From positions 1-33,075 of the forward strand of contig JABDJL010000126.1 in the NCBI GenBank assembly GCA_013002505.1: a stretch of 33,075 bases of DNA. The letters are read 5' to 3'. The translations under genes and the position numbers were made by a program. The stretch's first letter is position 1. Each line of letters begins with the position of its first letter. The notes below the pieces were generated by a model, which saw only the letters and a list, made by a program, of their open reading frames with translations, searched no databases and was not told where the DNA came from. The DNA comes from Lysobacterales bacterium. Lineage in GTDB: Bacteria > Pseudomonadota > Gammaproteobacteria > Xanthomonadales > SZUA-36. Positions 1-12,501 of this stretch are shown here, one piece after another.

Positions 1-34
1 ACCCGAGGGTTCGATCACTTTCTCGGAGTCAAAC

Positions 35-62
35 AAAAAACCCCGCAAAAGCGGGGTTTTCT
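35..62 (-). terminator. Duplicate copy of the tRNA-Ser terminator
   Basis: CCCCGC-AAAA-GCGGGG stem-loop flanked by A-run and T-run, identical to the terminator at 221-248. Read on the minus strand it ends in a run of six T. It lies downstream of the partial tRNA-Ser tail of the left repeat copy. Confidence 0.7.
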
Positions 63-220
63 GTTTGGCGGAGAGAGAGGGATTGACTCGGTACATCCAT
101 GTACCTCGCCCTCACTTCGTTCGGGTCGCTGCGCGGTCCAAATCGGCAATCCTGCCGATTAGTCGAACCAAGTGGCGCTGCGCGCCACCCGAGGGTTCGA
201 TCACTTTCTCGGAGTCAAAC

Positions 221-248
221 AAAAAACCCCGCAAAAGCGGGGTTTTCT
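221..248 (-). terminator. Intrinsic terminator of tRNA-Ser
   Basis: Six-bp G/C stem (227-232 with 237-242), tetraloop, then six T on the minus strand, directly after the CCA end of the tRNA-Ser gene. The flanking A and T runs could let it work in both directions. Confidence 0.85.
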
Positions 249-251
249 GTT

Positions 252-342
252 TGGCGGAGAGAGAGGGTTTCGAACCCTCGATGGGCTTTTGACCCATACT
301 CCCTTAGCAGGGGAGCGCCTTCAGCCACTCGGCCACCTCTCC
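252..342 (-). tRNA. tRNA-Ser(GCT)
   Basis: The minus strand folds as a class II tRNA of 91 nt with encoded CCA. The acceptor 5' strand GGAGAGG pairs with TCTCTCC, the discriminator base is G, and the anticodon stem CTCCC/GGGAG encloses CTGCTAA, giving anticodon GCT (reads AGC/AGU serine codons). A long variable arm (TATGGGTCAAAAGCCCAT) and a T arm with GGTTCGAAACC follow. Its 3' end is part of the 81-bp direct repeat, and an intrinsic terminator follows at once. Confidence 0.95.
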
Positions 343-444
343 GGGTCAATCAGTGCTGGGCAAACTATCGAATTACGATACACAGCCGAGAATGGCGGCG
401 CAAAGGATAACGGCAGATTGAGCAACGGTAAAGTCGAATGGCAA

Positions 445-642
445 CTATCCGTTGTTATCTGAACGATCCAACTCGCCGCGCTCTTTCTGAATGCGGCGAT
501 ATATTTCTTCACGGTGAACCTGAATCTCTGGTGGCGCATCGATTCCGATTCGGATCTGGTTGCCTTTGACACCCAGAACAGTGACAGTGACGTTTTCTCC
601 GATGACGAGTTTCTCGCCAACACGCCTCGTTAAAATCAGCAT
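445..642 (-). CDS. csrA: Carbon storage regulator CsrA
   Basis: 65-residue RNA-binding homodimer that binds A(N)GGA motifs, often in hairpin loops and over ribosome-binding sites, to alter translation and mRNA stability. The sequence begins [15 protein letters not shown] and keeps the [11 protein letters not shown] strand and the HREEIYRRI segment, including the conserved Arg of the RNA-binding face. An in-frame upstream ATG (693) exists, but the start at 642 has a strong AGGAAGG ribosome-binding site and gives the family's normal length. It lies downstream of alaS on the same strand, as in E. coli. Two candidate CsrA-sequestering RNAs are found at the far right of this window. Confidence 0.97.
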   Translation of the reverse strand: MLILTRRVGEKLVIGENVTVTVLGVKGNQIRIGIDAPPEIQVHREEIYRRIQKERGELDRSDNNG

Positions 643-692
643 GAGTACCTTCCTGTGGTACCTGGCAGCCTGGATGCTACTGGCTACCAGCA

Positions 693-715
693 ATTATATT
701 AAAACCCCGTGTCAA
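693..715 (-). promoter_or_regulatory. Possible csrA promoter
   Basis: On the minus strand a perfect TATAAT (693-698) lies about 50 bp upstream of the csrA start. A perfect TTGACA (710-715) precedes it, but the spacer is only 11 bp, so the two boxes cannot act as one normal sigma-70 pair. The -10 may be used without this -35. Confidence 0.4.
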
Positions 716-746
716 TCCCTTAGATGCTGATCAGGCACCCTGACAC

Positions 747-3389
747 TCATACCTTCTCTTTGACCCAGGCGGACACTGATGCCAGCGCGTTTTCCAGATT
801 TTCTGGTTCGCTGCCTCCGGCCTGGGCGAAATCAGGACGACCGCCACCGCGGCCTCCTACTTGTCCGGCCACGAAGTTTACCAGATCGCCCGCCTTTATC
901 CGAGCAGTCAAATCGGGCGTAACACCCGCAGCCACTCTTACCTTACCACTTTCGACCCCTGCCAACACAATGATGGCGCTGCCGAGCGTATCTTTGAGGT
1001 GATCAATGCCACTGCGCAATGCTTTGGCATCTGCGTCATCAAATCGCGCTGCGAGTACCCTGACGCCATTGATCTCTTCTGCCCGCTCAGCTAATTCGCT
1101 GCTACCACTGCTCGCAAGGCTTGATTTCAGGGCTTCAACTTCTTTTTCCAGATCGCGCACCCGCTGCAGAGTCTGGTGCAACCGTTGATCGACCAGTTCA
1201 GGCCCAACCTGCAGGGCCCCGGCAACCTGTTGCAAGCGATTCTCCATTTGTTGAATGTAATGCACCGCTTGCTCACCGGCCACGGCCACGATGCGACGGA
1301 TGCCAGCGCCAATGGCGGATTCCTCGACAATCTTGAACTGCCCGATGTCACCCACCTGATCGACATGTGTGCCGCCGCACAATTCGGTGGACAGGTCGCC
1401 AAATCGCAAAACACGCACCCGGTCCCCGTATTTTTCGCCGAACAAGGCCATGGCACCTGTTTTGAGGGCATCGTCAAAACCCATGATTTCAGCCGTGGCC
1501 GGCGGGTTTGCGCGGATCGCCTGGTTGACGTGCCTTTCGATCGCGTGCAATTCATCCGCGGTCACCTGTTTAGGGTGGGAAAAATCAAAACGCAGGTGGT
1601 CCGGCGCTACCAGTGAGCCGCGCTGCTCAACGTGTTCGCCCAGCAGTTCGCGTAAGGCCGCATGCATCAAGTGAGTCGCCGAATGGTGCAGAACGACCGA
1701 GCGTCTGCGTTTGCCATCCACCTTTGCCTGCGCCTCGCTGCCCGCGGCAAGTGAGCCGCTCTCGAGCCTGCCATGATGGCCGTGAAATACGCCGGCAAGC
1801 TTGGTGGTATCTTCGACTATGAAACGGAAGCCGTCCCCTTCTATAACGCCGGTATCGCCCACCTGCCCCCCGGACTCTGCATAAAAGGGCGTGCGGTCCA
1901 GGATCAGCGTGGCTTCAGCGCCATTTTCGAGTTGCCCCACCAATTCGCCATCGACGGCTATGCCGCTGACCGTCACGCCCTTGGTTTCAAGATCGGTGTA
2001 ACCGGTAAATTCGGTAGCTTCAAGCGACTTGACGGCACCTGCACTCAATCCTTCACGAGCCTGGAATTTACCGGAACTGCGGCCACGCTCCTTCTGCTTT
2101 TCCATTTCGGTGTTGAATCCGTCAATATCCACCTTAAGGCCATTTTCCCGGGCGATATCTTCAGTCAGGTCAAGTGGAAATCCATAAGTGTCATACAGCA
2201 GGAAAGCCGTTTCGCCGTCAATATTCGAGGCGGAACTTCTCGCTTCAGACATCACCTTGTTGAGAATGCCCAGGCCGGTGTCGAGCGTCCTCGCGAAGCG
2301 GACTTCCTCGTCTTCGAGGGTTTTGGCGATCTTTTCAGCCCGCTTTGCCAATTCGGGATATGCATCGCCCATCAAGGCGACCAGGGGCGCCACCAGCGTA
2401 CTGAAGAATGGTTTCTTGCATCCCAGCATGAAACCATGCCTGACTGCGCGCCTGATAATGCGTCGCAGCACGTAGCCGCGGCCCTCGTTTGAAGGAAGCA
2501 CGCCATCGCTGACCAAAAACGCACAGGCGCGTATGTGGTCTGCAATCACGCGCAGGGACTTGCTCTGCTGTTCCTTGCTTGCGGTGGCTTTTGCGGCTGC
2601 CGCGGTCAAGGCCCGGAACTGGTCAGTGAGGTAATTGTCATGCGTACCCTGCATAACGGCGGCGATTCTCTCGAGACCCATACCCGTATCAACACAGGGC
2701 TTGGGCAATGGTGTCATCACGCCATCGGCAGACCGGTCAAACTGCATGAACACCAGATTCCAGATTTCCACGTAGCGATCACCGTCTTCATTATCCGAAC
2801 CAGGCGGCCCGCCTTCGATGTGCTCTCCGTGGTCGTAGAAAATTTCGGTGCACGGGCCACATGGCCCGGTATCGCCCATGGCCCAGAAATTGTCACTGTC
2901 GAACTCGGCTCCTCCGGGCTTGTCGCCAACGCGGATGATGCGTTCCGGTGAAACACCCACCTCGTCTTTCCAGATTTCGTAGGCCTCGTCGTCGCTGTGA
3001 TAAACGGTCACCCAGAGCCGCTCTTCGGGCAAGCCAAACTGCCCCGTCAGCAAGGCCCAGGCGTAGCCAATGGCTTCCTTTTTGAAGTAATCGCCAAAGC
3101 TGAAATTACCCAGCATTTCGAAGAACGTATGGTGCCGTGCGGTGTACCCGACCTGGTCAAGGTCATTGTGTTTTCCGCCTGCGCGCACGCACCGCTGTGA
3201 GCTGGCAGCTGTTCGGTATTCACGCTTCTCTGCGCCCAGGAAAACATCCTTGAATTGCACCATGCCGGCATTGGTGAACAACAGGGTCGGGTCCTCGGCG
3301 GGCACAAGCGAACTCGACGCGACCACGCGGTGATTACGTTCTTTAAAAAAGTCCAGAAAAGCCTGTCTGATTTCAGCGGTGGTTTTCAA
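747..3389 (-). CDS. alaS: Alanine--tRNA ligase
   Basis: Class II aminoacyl-tRNA synthetase that charges tRNA-Ala in the cytoplasm and edits mischarged Ser and Gly. At 880 residues it is close to the E. coli length. The N-terminal catalytic domain starts [15 protein letters not shown] and contains the motif region [16 protein letters not shown] and the [12 protein letters not shown] stretch. The editing domain has the zinc-type site H569-x3-H573 and C671-GGT-H675. The C-terminal coiled-coil/C-Ala region ends with the Gly-rich [15 protein letters not shown] motif. It is followed by csrA and preceded by recX, a common gammaproteobacterial order. It is intact. Confidence 0.98.
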   Translation of the reverse strand: MKTTAEIRQAFLDFFKERNHRVVASSSLVPAEDPTLLFTNAGMVQFKDVFLGAEKREYRTAASSQRCVRAGGKHNDLDQVGYTARHHTFFEMLGNFSFGDYFKKEAIGYAWALLTGQFGLPEERLWVTVYHSDDEAYEIWKDEVGVSPERIIRVGDKPGGAEFDSDNFWAMGDTGPCGPCTEIFYDHGEHIEGGPPGSDNEDGDRYVEIWNLVFMQFDRSADGVMTPLPKPCVDTGMGLERIAAVMQGTHDNYLTDQFRALTAAAAKATASKEQQSKSLRVIADHIRACAFLVSDGVLPSNEGRGYVLRRIIRRAVRHGFMLGCKKPFFSTLVAPLVALMGDAYPELAKRAEKIAKTLEDEEVRFARTLDTGLGILNKVMSEARSSASNIDGETAFLLYDTYGFPLDLTEDIARENGLKVDIDGFNTEMEKQKERGRSSGKFQAREGLSAGAVKSLEATEFTGYTDLETKGVTVSGIAVDGELVGQLENGAEATLILDRTPFYAESGGQVGDTGVIEGDGFRFIVEDTTKLAGVFHGHHGRLESGSLAAGSEAQAKVDGKRRRSVVLHHSATHLMHAALRELLGEHVEQRGSLVAPDHLRFDFSHPKQVTADELHAIERHVNQAIRANPPATAEIMGFDDALKTGAMALFGEKYGDRVRVLRFGDLSTELCGGTHVDQVGDIGQFKIVEESAIGAGIRRIVAVAGEQAVHYIQQMENRLQQVAGALQVGPELVDQRLHQTLQRVRDLEKEVEALKSSLASSGSSELAERAEEINGVRVLAARFDDADAKALRSGIDHLKDTLGSAIIVLAGVESGKVRVAAGVTPDLTARIKAGDLVNFVAGQVGGRGGGRPDFAQAGGSEPENLENALASVSAWVKEKV

Positions 3390-3521
3390 TGCAATTAGCC
3401 CTGTACGCGTTAGATTTGTGGCCTGGTCAAGCGAGCCAGTGTAACGAATGGACAGGCCCGCATGAAAGCGTCAAAGCACTGCAATGGGCGCAAATTTAAA
3501 GAATTCAAGTGAATCGGACCG

Positions 3522-3983
3522 CTATTCAAAAGTCTCCAGGGCCCGCATCATGTGCTCGTGACTGAAGCCACGCCGGGTTCCATTACGATACAAGCGTGCT
3601 TTCTCGGCCTTGTCCAGGCGGTCCCGACTGCGCCTGCTGATCCATTGTGCGGCCAGTTCTATCCATTCCTGTTCGAAACCAGCCAGGGCCTCGTCAATCA
3701 GTACGTCTGTAACACCGCGATTTCTCAATTCTGCACGAATCTTGAAGGGCCCTTGCAGCCGTGCGACGCGACTGCGTGCGAAGGATTCCGCATAGCGACG
3801 ATCACTGACCAGGCCTTCCTCTGCCAGTTCATCCACGGCCATGTAGGCGATATCGCCGTCGACGCCCTTGCGTTCAAGCTTTTCCCGAAGTTCCTGGCAG
3901 GAGTGTTCGCGGTTGCCCAGGAATCGGTAGGCGATTGAACGGGCATCGCTGACGCCGGGTTTGTGATCGCCTTGACCTGTCAT
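3522..3983 (-). CDS. recX: Regulatory protein RecX
   Basis: 153-residue, all-helical modulator that binds RecA filaments and limits recombinase and coprotease activity. Recognisable family segments are AYRFLGNREHSCQELREKL near the N terminus, a central VDELAEEGLVSDRRYAESFARSR and GPFKIRAELRNRGV, and a C-terminal KARLYRNGTRRGFSHE repeat; these form three tandem three-helix modules. It starts 20 bp after recA on the same strand, the usual recA-recX arrangement, and probably depends on read-through from recA. The length is typical. Confidence 0.95.
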   Translation of the reverse strand: MTGQGDHKPGVSDARSIAYRFLGNREHSCQELREKLERKGVDGDIAYMAVDELAEEGLVSDRRYAESFARSRVARLQGPFKIRAELRNRGVTDVLIDEALAGFEQEWIELAAQWISRRSRDRLDKAEKARLYRNGTRRGFSHEHMMRALETFE

Positions 3984-4003
3984 TGCGGGTTAACCGGGTA
4001 AAG

Positions 4004-5032
<1,029 letters not shown>

Positions 5033-5090
5033 GATTATCTCCTGTTGATTTGTCCGAGTGCCTGGTGCCCGCCAGCGCCACCTGCGCGGC

Positions 5091-5119
5091 ATTATGACAT
5101 AGGCTGTTCATCGCATTAA
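5091..5119 (-). promoter_or_regulatory. Possible recA promoter
   Basis: Minus strand: -10 CATAAT (5091-5096), 17-bp spacer, weak -35 TTAATG (5114-5119). It lies about 60 bp upstream of the GTG start. Only the -10 is a good match, so this is tentative. Confidence 0.35.
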
Positions 5120-5182
5120 GTGACCATCGATATGGTGCGGCAGTTTCCTACGTAAGTTCCAGCAGATGGCAATGGTTACCGT

Positions 5183-5695
5183 TCACCAACGCCCGATTTT
5201 TCGATACCGGACCAGGTTTTCAGACCGGATTGATTCCACCAGGCAAAACTGACATGGCGCCCACTCAAGCGGCTTGAATTCTATCTTGCCCGGAAGCATT
5301 CTCAAATCGCGATAAAGCGTGATGTGAGGCTTCCAGGGTCTTGCATCAGGCGTCACATTCAAGCGCTTTATTCCGTGCAACAGCGAGTGACGAAATTCTC
5401 CGAGTTGTAGAGGATCTTCGCTGCTTCCAAGCCAGCTAACGCGCGCCCGTGAAAACCAGCCAATGCGATCGAGGACCAGTCCGCAATCAGGCATGACCAA
5501 ATCCTCGGCCACTCTCTCCAGGTCTGGAATTCGTTCATGCGAAATCGGTCCAAGGTAGGCCAGGGTCATGTGCAGCAACTCCGCCTCAACGGGCTTGCCC
5601 CTGGCATTCAATCGCTGCTGGACAGAGACAAGTTCAGAGCGCAGGCGCCGGTCCGGCCACAATGCAAAGAATAACGTGGCGGTGTTACTGCTCAA
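5183..5695 (-). CDS. thpR: RNA 2',3'-cyclic phosphodiesterase (2H family)
   Basis: 170-residue cytoplasmic 2H phosphoesterase, the LigT/ThpR family that opens 2',3'-cyclic phosphates on RNA ends and was first described as a 2'-5' RNA ligase. The two catalytic HxTL motifs are present: H42-M-T44-L45 and H124-I-T126-L127. The N-terminal LFFALWPD strand is typical. Its start overlaps the end of pncC by 11 bp, so the two are probably co-translated. It lies upstream of recA, with a gap of about 150 bp that may hold the recA promoter. Confidence 0.9.
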   Translation of the reverse strand: MSSNTATLFFALWPDRRLRSELVSVQQRLNARGKPVEAELLHMTLAYLGPISHERIPDLERVAEDLVMPDCGLVLDRIGWFSRARVSWLGSSEDPLQLGEFRHSLLHGIKRLNVTPDARPWKPHITLYRDLRMLPGKIEFKPLEWAPCQFCLVESIRSENLVRYRKIGRW

Positions 5696-6185
5696 GAACC
5701 TGCAAGCAGCCTTTCAGGGCATGCAAGACGGTTTGATGACGTATTGACTCACGGTCCCCTTCGAAAACATGGGTGTCCGTGACCAGGATTGCACCACGCA
5801 TAGACCAGCCAAAACAGACCATTCCGACCGGCTTGTTCGGTAAGCCACCGTCCGGACCGGCAATTCCCGTCGCGGACAGGGTCAGCTCCACACCGCTGCG
5901 CTGACGTGCGCCTAATGCCATCTGTGCGGCTATGGGTTCACTGACCGCACCATGGACCTCGAGATCCGCCTGGATCACGCCCAGCTGTTCCTCTTTGGCC
6001 GGGTAACTGTAAGACACGTAACCGCGGTCGAACCAGCGAGAACTGCCCGCAAGGTCCGTGCAGGCCTTGGCGATCCAACCGCCCGTGCAGGACTCGGCAG
6101 CAGCGAGGCGCCAGCCGCGTTCCACAAGGGCCGCAGCCAGGTTCTCCACCACTTCATTGATTGAATTATCCAGCATATTTGTCAT
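5685..6185 (-). CDS. pncC: Nicotinamide-nucleotide amidohydrolase (CinA C-terminal type)
   Basis: 166-residue stand-alone CinA C-terminal domain. The family deamidates nicotinamide mononucleotide to nicotinate mononucleotide in the pyridine-nucleotide salvage cycle. Signature motifs are AAAESCTGGWIAKACTD near residue 30, SATGIAGPDGG in the middle and FEGDRESIR near the C terminus. It lacks the N-terminal MoaB-like domain of full CinA, as in E. coli PncC (YgaD), which also neighbours recA. An alternative ATG three codons in (6176) is possible; the first has a modest AGGT upstream. It is divergent from mutS across 74 bp. Confidence 0.92.
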   Translation of the reverse strand: MTNMLDNSINEVVENLAAALVERGWRLAAAESCTGGWIAKACTDLAGSSRWFDRGYVSYSYPAKEEQLGVIQADLEVHGAVSEPIAAQMALGARQRSGVELTLSATGIAGPDGGLPNKPVGMVCFGWSMRGAILVTDTHVFEGDRESIRHQTVLHALKGCLQVLEQ

Positions 6186-6259
6186 TTGATGCTTGACCTG
6201 CTTGTGTCGCGGGTGCTCCGCTGTTCATTGAAATTCATCGGTACGTTACACTTCCTGCA

Positions 6260-8842
6260 ATGTCTGAACCCGCCACCAGTAATCTTTCCGGACACACTCC
6301 GATGATGCAGCAATATTTGCGCATCAAGGCAGATTATCCGGACACGCTTTTGCTGTTTCGAATGGGCGATTTCTATGAGCTGTTCTACGATGACGCCCGG
6401 CGGGCTGCTGAATTGCTCGATATTACCCTGACCACCCGGGGTGAATCCAACGGTTCACCCATTCCGATGGCCGGCGTACCGCATCATGCCGCTGAAAATT
6501 ACCTCGCACGCCTGCTAAGAAAGGGTGCCTCGGCTGCTGTATGTGAGCAAATTGGCGATCCCGCAACCAGTAAAGGGCCGGTCGAGCGACAGGTCGTGCG
6601 TATCGTCACACCCGGCACCGTTACCGATGAAGCGCTACTGAGGGAACGTCACGAAAACCTGATTGCCGCGATTGCCGGGACAAAACAGGAAATGGCCATC
6701 GCCTGGCTGGATCTGTCATCGGGACGCTTCCGGGGGCGTCTCCTGAACAGTTCGACAGAACTCGACGCGCAACTCGAAAGATTGCAGGCCGTCGAATTGC
6801 TGCTGGCCGAAGACAGCCCCCTGGCCGGCCAGCTGGCCGCTTCTCCAGCCTTGAGAAGCCGTGCACCCTGGCACTTTGAATCAAACTCGGCAAGACGCCA
6901 GTTGCTCGAGCATTTCCAAACAAGAGACTTAAGCGGTTTTGGCATCGAGGAATCGACCACCATACAATCCGCTGCTGGCGCGCTGCTCCAATACGTCAGG
7001 GAAACCCAGCGCAGCGCCCTGCCCCACCTAGACAGTTTCAGGCTGGAGCAGGTCGATTCGCAGCTACACCTCGATGCCGTCACGCGCCGTAATCTGGAAT
7101 TACTGACTCACCCGCATGGTGAACAGGCTCATACCTTGGTCGCCATCATGGACAGCACGGTGACGCCCATGGGTGGCCGGCTGCTGCGACGCTGGATTGG
7201 AGATCCGATCCGCGACCGCGAACGGCTCGCCGCCCGTCATGAATGCATCGGCGATCTTGCAGAAACGGGGGTCATGGCGCCCCTGCGGGAACTACTGCGG
7301 CGTGTGGGTGACGTCGAGCGCATCATGGCCAGGGTGGCGCTGGGCAGTGCGCGACCACGCGACCTGTCGACCTTGCGCGAAGCGCTGGCCATGATTCCGA
7401 AGATTAACGCGGTACTGGAAAGCCATGGTGCACGGTCGCTGCAACAGTTGGCCTCGCGTTTGCCGCCGCAGCCGGAATTGCACGCGTTGCTGGTCAATGC
7501 ACTGGTCGACGAACCCCCTGCACTGAGCGCCAAGGGCGGAATGATTCGCGATGGTTTTGACGAATCACTGGATGAGTACAGGGCCATGTCCGGTAAAGCC
7601 GGTGATTTTCTGCAGGAATACGAAGCGAAGGAACGCCGGCAGTCCGGCATCCCGGCACTGAAAGTCGGCTACAACCGGGTGCATGGCTACTACCTTGAGA
7701 TTTCACGTACCCAGTCGGACAAGGTGCCGGCCCATTACACGCGTCGCCAGACCCTCAAGACCGCGGAACGCTACATCACCGAGGAACTGAAAGATTTCGA
7801 GGACCAGGTATTGTCCAGCCGCGAGCGCGCACTGGCGCGTGAACTGCACTGTTATGAGCAGTTGATAGAACGATTACAGCAAGACCTGAAGCCATTACGT
7901 AGCGCAGCCGGGGCGTTGGCGAGACTCGACGTTCTGTGCGGCCTGGCAGAGCGCGCCGAGGCACTGGACCTGGCCAAACCGCAGCTGGTGAACGACAGCG
8001 GAATAAACATCAAGTCGGGACGCCACCCTGTCGTGGAGCAGGTCCAGGATGATCCTTTCACACCCAACGACACGGAATTAACACCCGAGCGCAGGATGCT
8101 GGTCATTACTGGGCCCAATATGGGTGGCAAGTCCACCTACATGCGCCAGACAGCACTGATCGTGCTGCTTGCCCATGCCGGCAGCTGGGTGCCAGCCAAG
8201 AAGGCGGTGATCGGTCCGGTAGATCGCATTTTCACCCGCATTGGTGCAGGTGACGACCTCAGTGGCGGTCGATCCACGTTCATGGTCGAGATGACCGAAA
8301 CGGCCAATATCCTGCATAACGCAACCCGCAACAGCCTGGTGCTGATGGACGAAATCGGCCGTGGCACCAGCACCTACGACGGACTGGCACTGGCCTGGGC
8401 CAGCGCCGTGCATCTTGCGCGGGAAGTCAAAGCCTTTACCCTTTTTGCAACGCATTACTTTGAGTTGACGCAGCTGGCAGAACAGGCCGAAGGTGTCGCC
8501 AACGTGCACCTCAAGGCCGTTGAGCATGGCGAGCGGATCGTCTTCCTGCACGCGGTCAACGACGGGCCGGCCAACCAGAGTTACGGTCTCCAGGTAGCAG
8601 CATTGGCCGGAATTCCTGCGGCCGTGCTGGATACCGCTAACGCCCATCTGCGTTCGCTGGAATCCGGGCAGTCACAAACCCCGCAGTTGAGCCTTTTTAC
8701 TTCGGCGAGCAAAATCCGGAAAGAGTCACCGGAGACCGATCGCTTGCGTGAGCGCCTGGCGGAGATCGACCCCGAAGAATTAACGCCGCGTGAGGCGCTG
8801 GACTTGTTATTTGAATTGAAAGCGCTGTTGAACCCGGACTAG
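6260..8842 (+). CDS. mutS: DNA mismatch repair protein MutS
   Basis: 860-residue mismatch-recognition ATPase that starts methyl-directed mismatch repair with MutL. The mismatch-binding F38-Y-E40 (in GDFYELF) is in the N-terminal domain. The ATPase has Walker [10 protein letters not shown] at residues 618-626, Walker [13 protein letters not shown] with D697/E698, and the THYFELT switch. Length and domain order match E. coli MutS closely. The ATG at 6260 has no strong ribosome-binding site in front of it, so initiation may be weak. It converges on hslR 27 bp later. Confidence 0.98.
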   Translation: MSEPATSNLSGHTPMMQQYLRIKADYPDTLLLFRMGDFYELFYDDARRAAELLDITLTTRGESNGSPIPMAGVPHHAAENYLARLLRKGASAAVCEQIGDPATSKGPVERQVVRIVTPGTVTDEALLRERHENLIAAIAGTKQEMAIAWLDLSSGRFRGRLLNSSTELDAQLERLQAVELLLAEDSPLAGQLAASPALRSRAPWHFESNSARRQLLEHFQTRDLSGFGIEESTTIQSAAGALLQYVRETQRSALPHLDSFRLEQVDSQLHLDAVTRRNLELLTHPHGEQAHTLVAIMDSTVTPMGGRLLRRWIGDPIRDRERLAARHECIGDLAETGVMAPLRELLRRVGDVERIMARVALGSARPRDLSTLREALAMIPKINAVLESHGARSLQQLASRLPPQPELHALLVNALVDEPPALSAKGGMIRDGFDESLDEYRAMSGKAGDFLQEYEAKERRQSGIPALKVGYNRVHGYYLEISRTQSDKVPAHYTRRQTLKTAERYITEELKDFEDQVLSSRERALARELHCYEQLIERLQQDLKPLRSAAGALARLDVLCGLAERAEALDLAKPQLVNDSGINIKSGRHPVVEQVQDDPFTPNDTELTPERRMLVITGPNMGGKSTYMRQTALIVLLAHAGSWVPAKKAVIGPVDRIFTRIGAGDDLSGGRSTFMVEMTETANILHNATRNSLVLMDEIGRGTSTYDGLALAWASAVHLAREVKAFTLFATHYFELTQLAEQAEGVANVHLKAVEHGERIVFLHAVNDGPANQSYGLQVAALAGIPAAVLDTANAHLRSLESGQSQTPQLSLFTSASKIRKESPETDRLRERLAEIDPEELTPREALDLLFELKALLNPD

Positions 8843-8869
8843 AAATCCAGCATGGCGCTGGCGGCCGCA

Positions 8870-9256
8870 TTAATCTGACTTTTTCCGAAACCGCATGATT
8901 TGGCGTCGCTGACGTTTGTCAGGCCGACGCTCTCGTTCAGCACGCGCCGCGCGTTGCAGGGCCCGTTGCTCTTTGTGGGCCTGGCGCCTCAATACGCTTT
9001 GTCCAGTTTCCTGGTACATTTCCTGGGCTTCTGATGCAGGTCCGCGGCGTTGGCTGAGCACCGCCACCGCGACATCGAATTGCTCCTCGCCGCGCTGGAT
9101 ACTGAGTCGGTCGCCAGCAGTGAGCGGTTTTCCGGGCTTGACGCGCAGCCCGTTGAGGCGCACCTTGCCCCCGTTAATGGCGCTGCGGGCCAGGGAACGC
9201 GTCTTGTAAAAACGCGCCGCCCACAGCCATTTGTCGATCCTGACCCCTTCGCCCAT
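8870..9256 (-). CDS. hslR: Ribosome-associated heat shock protein Hsp15 (S4 domain)
   Basis: 128-residue RNA-binding protein with an N-terminal S4 domain (about residues 6-65: RIDKWLWAARFYKTRSLAR then GKVRLNGLRVKPG). A strongly basic Arg/Lys-rich tail follows. Hsp15 binds free 50S subunits that carry stalled nascent chain and peptidyl-tRNA after heat stress and helps recycle them. It lies 25 bp downstream of htpG on the same strand, so the htpG sigma-32 promoter probably drives it too, which fits its heat-shock role. Confidence 0.93.
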   Translation of the reverse strand: MGEGVRIDKWLWAARFYKTRSLARSAINGGKVRLNGLRVKPGKPLTAGDRLSIQRGEEQFDVAVAVLSQRRGPASEAQEMYQETGQSVLRRQAHKEQRALQRAARAERERRPDKRQRRQIMRFRKKSD

Positions 9257-9281
9257 GACGACAGCTTACGCCAATAGGCAA

Positions 9282-11231
<1,950 letters not shown>

Positions 11232-11263
11232 GTAAGTTAACCGTGTGTTGGACTGTCACAAAA

Positions 11264-11289
11264 ATAGGGGCGTCACTTTGCGTTTCAAG
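11264..11289 (-). promoter_or_regulatory. Sigma-32 heat-shock promoter of htpG
   Basis: On the minus strand the -35 CTTGAAA (11283-11289) and -10 CCCCTAT (11264-11270) are separated by 12 bp. This is very close to the RpoH consensus (CTTGAA, 11-15 bp, CCCCATnT). It sits between the rplS terminator and the htpG start, about 33 bp upstream of the ATG, so htpG-hslR can be induced by heat independently of the ribosomal operon upstream. Confidence 0.85.
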
Positions 11290-11311
11290 GCGATCTGCAG
11301 AAAACGGGCAC

Positions 11312-11340
11312 AAAAAAACCCGCCAGCGGCGGGTTTTTCT
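11312..11340 (-). terminator. Intrinsic terminator of the rpsP-rimM-trmD-rplS operon
   Basis: Minus strand: CCCGCC-GCT-GGCGGG stem-loop followed by seven T, 17 bp past the rplS stop. The htpG heat-shock promoter begins about 20 bp further on. Confidence 0.9.
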
Positions 11341-11357
11341 GCAGCGGCATTGCGCTG

Positions 11358-11705
11358 TTACTTGAGCTTTTCACGAATCCTCGCAGACTTGCCTTCACGT
11401 CCACGCAGGTAGTAAAGCTTGGCGCGGCGGACATCGCCACGACGCTTGACCTTGACCGATTCGATCAGTGGGCTATAAGTCTGAAAAACACGCTCCACGC
11501 CAGTGCCGTGCGACATTTTACGCACCGTAAATGCTGAATTCAGACCGCGACTGCGGATCGCGAGGACAACGCCCTCAAACGCCTGCAGGCGTTCACGGTT
11601 GCCTTCCTTGACACGTACGTTGACGACGATCGTGTCGCCAGGCGCAAATTCGGGTAATTCGCGTTGCATTTGCTCTTTATTAATCTCGTCAATGATCTTA
11701 TTCAT
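11358..11705 (-). CDS. rplS: 50S ribosomal protein L19 (bL19)
   Basis: 115-residue large-subunit protein at the 30S-50S interface. Family features include the [16 protein letters not shown] strand, [16 protein letters not shown], the [21 protein letters not shown] core and the basic tail [18 protein letters not shown]. The length matches the family. It is the last gene of rpsP-rimM-trmD-rplS and is followed by an intrinsic terminator. Confidence 0.98.
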   Translation of the reverse strand: MNKIIDEINKEQMQRELPEFAPGDTIVVNVRVKEGNRERLQAFEGVVLAIRSRGLNSAFTVRKMSHGTGVERVFQTYSPLIESVKVKRRGDVRRAKLYYLRGREGKSARIREKLK

Positions 11706-11741
11706 TGCTCTTTCCTTCTGCTGGCCGGCGTCTCGCCGGTA

Positions 11742-12485
11742 TCAATCGTGTTCTGTTTCCCGCCTGAACTCTTCCAGTAACAGCCGGTCTTCTTCGCCCA
11801 GGGCCTGCTCGTTCAGCAGATCCGGACGCCTTTGCCAGGTTCGCCCCAGCGATTGCTTGCGCCGCCAGCGCCTGATCGCCTCGTGATCGCCGGATAACAA
11901 TACTACCGGCACCGTCAAACCATCCTCGTCTTCGGGACGGGTATAGTGCGGGCAATCCAGTAACCCGTTCGAAAACGAATCCTGTTCGGCCGATGCCTCG
12001 TCTCCGAGCACCCCCGGCTGTAAGCGGCAGACCGCATCGATCAGTACCGCTGCGGCCAGTTCACCGCCGCTGATGACGTAGTCACCAATGGACCACTCTT
12101 CATCGATTTCCATTTCAACCAGCCGTTCGTCGACACCTTCGTAACGACCACAAACCAGTATCAGTTCTTCGCGTTCCGCCATTTCCGAGACTGCAGCCTG
12201 GTCCAGCGTGCAACCCTGGGGACTCAGCATACTGACCGGCACATCTCTGGTGGCGCTTGCCTTTACAGACCTGATCGCAGATCGCAACGGCTCGATTTTC
12301 ATGACCATCCCGGGTCCCCCGCCATAAGGCCGGTCATCTACCGTGCGATGCCGGTCTTCGGCGAAATCACGCGGATTGGTCATTTCCAACGTGACCCTGC
12401 CGTCGGCGATGGCCTTTCCCGTGACACCCACATCCGTCATGTCACGGAGCGCATCGGGAAACAGCGTAATGACATTGATCTTCAC
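11742..12485 (-). CDS. trmD: tRNA (guanine-N1-)-methyltransferase
   Basis: 247-residue SPOUT-class methyltransferase that makes m1G37 in tRNAs reading CNN codons and so prevents +1 frameshifting. It begins [11 protein letters not shown] and carries the knotted S-adenosylmethionine site: [25 protein letters not shown] and [14 protein letters not shown]. The C-terminal [15 protein letters not shown] and [18 protein letters not shown] segments contact tRNA. It lies between rimM and rplS in the standard operon. Confidence 0.98.
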   Translation of the reverse strand: MKINVITLFPDALRDMTDVGVTGKAIADGRVTLEMTNPRDFAEDRHRTVDDRPYGGGPGMVMKIEPLRSAIRSVKASATRDVPVSMLSPQGCTLDQAAVSEMAEREELILVCGRYEGVDERLVEMEIDEEWSIGDYVISGGELAAAVLIDAVCRLQPGVLGDEASAEQDSFSNGLLDCPHYTRPEDEDGLTVPVVLLSGDHEAIRRWRRKQSLGRTWQRRPDLLNEQALGEEDRLLLEEFRRETEHD

Positions 12486-12501
12486 CGTATCACTGCGCCT
12501 G

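Larger units (their letters stand above)
1..267. repeat. Direct repeat, 81-bp copies at 186-bp period, tRNA-Ser associated
   Basis: Bases 1-81 recur exactly at 187-267, an offset of 186 bp. The left copy begins at the window edge, so the array may extend further. Each copy holds the same intrinsic terminator followed by the reverse complement of the last ~20 nt of tRNA-Ser, including CCA. In the right copy this is part of the intact tRNA gene. In the left copy it breaks off after GGGATT and runs into unrelated sequence. The spacer between copies (82-186) carries three perfect hairpins: 90-105 (7-bp stem), 141-160 (8-bp stem) and 172-188 (7-bp stem). This looks like a tRNA-derived intergenic repeat or a duplicated attachment-type end; which one is not decidable here. 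Confidence 0.85.

Noticed and set aside
445-693. Longer csrA starting at 693
   Set aside because: The extra 17 residues are unconserved, and the start at 642 has a strong ribosome-binding site and the standard MLILTRR beginning.
1773-2492. A 239-codon plus-strand open frame inside alaS
   Set aside because: It is a shadow of the alaS coding strand with no family resemblance; alaS is intact on the minus strand.
5033-5182. LexA box upstream of recA
   Set aside because: Only a half-site-like ACAG occurs; no CTG-N10-CAG palindrome of the E. coli type was found.
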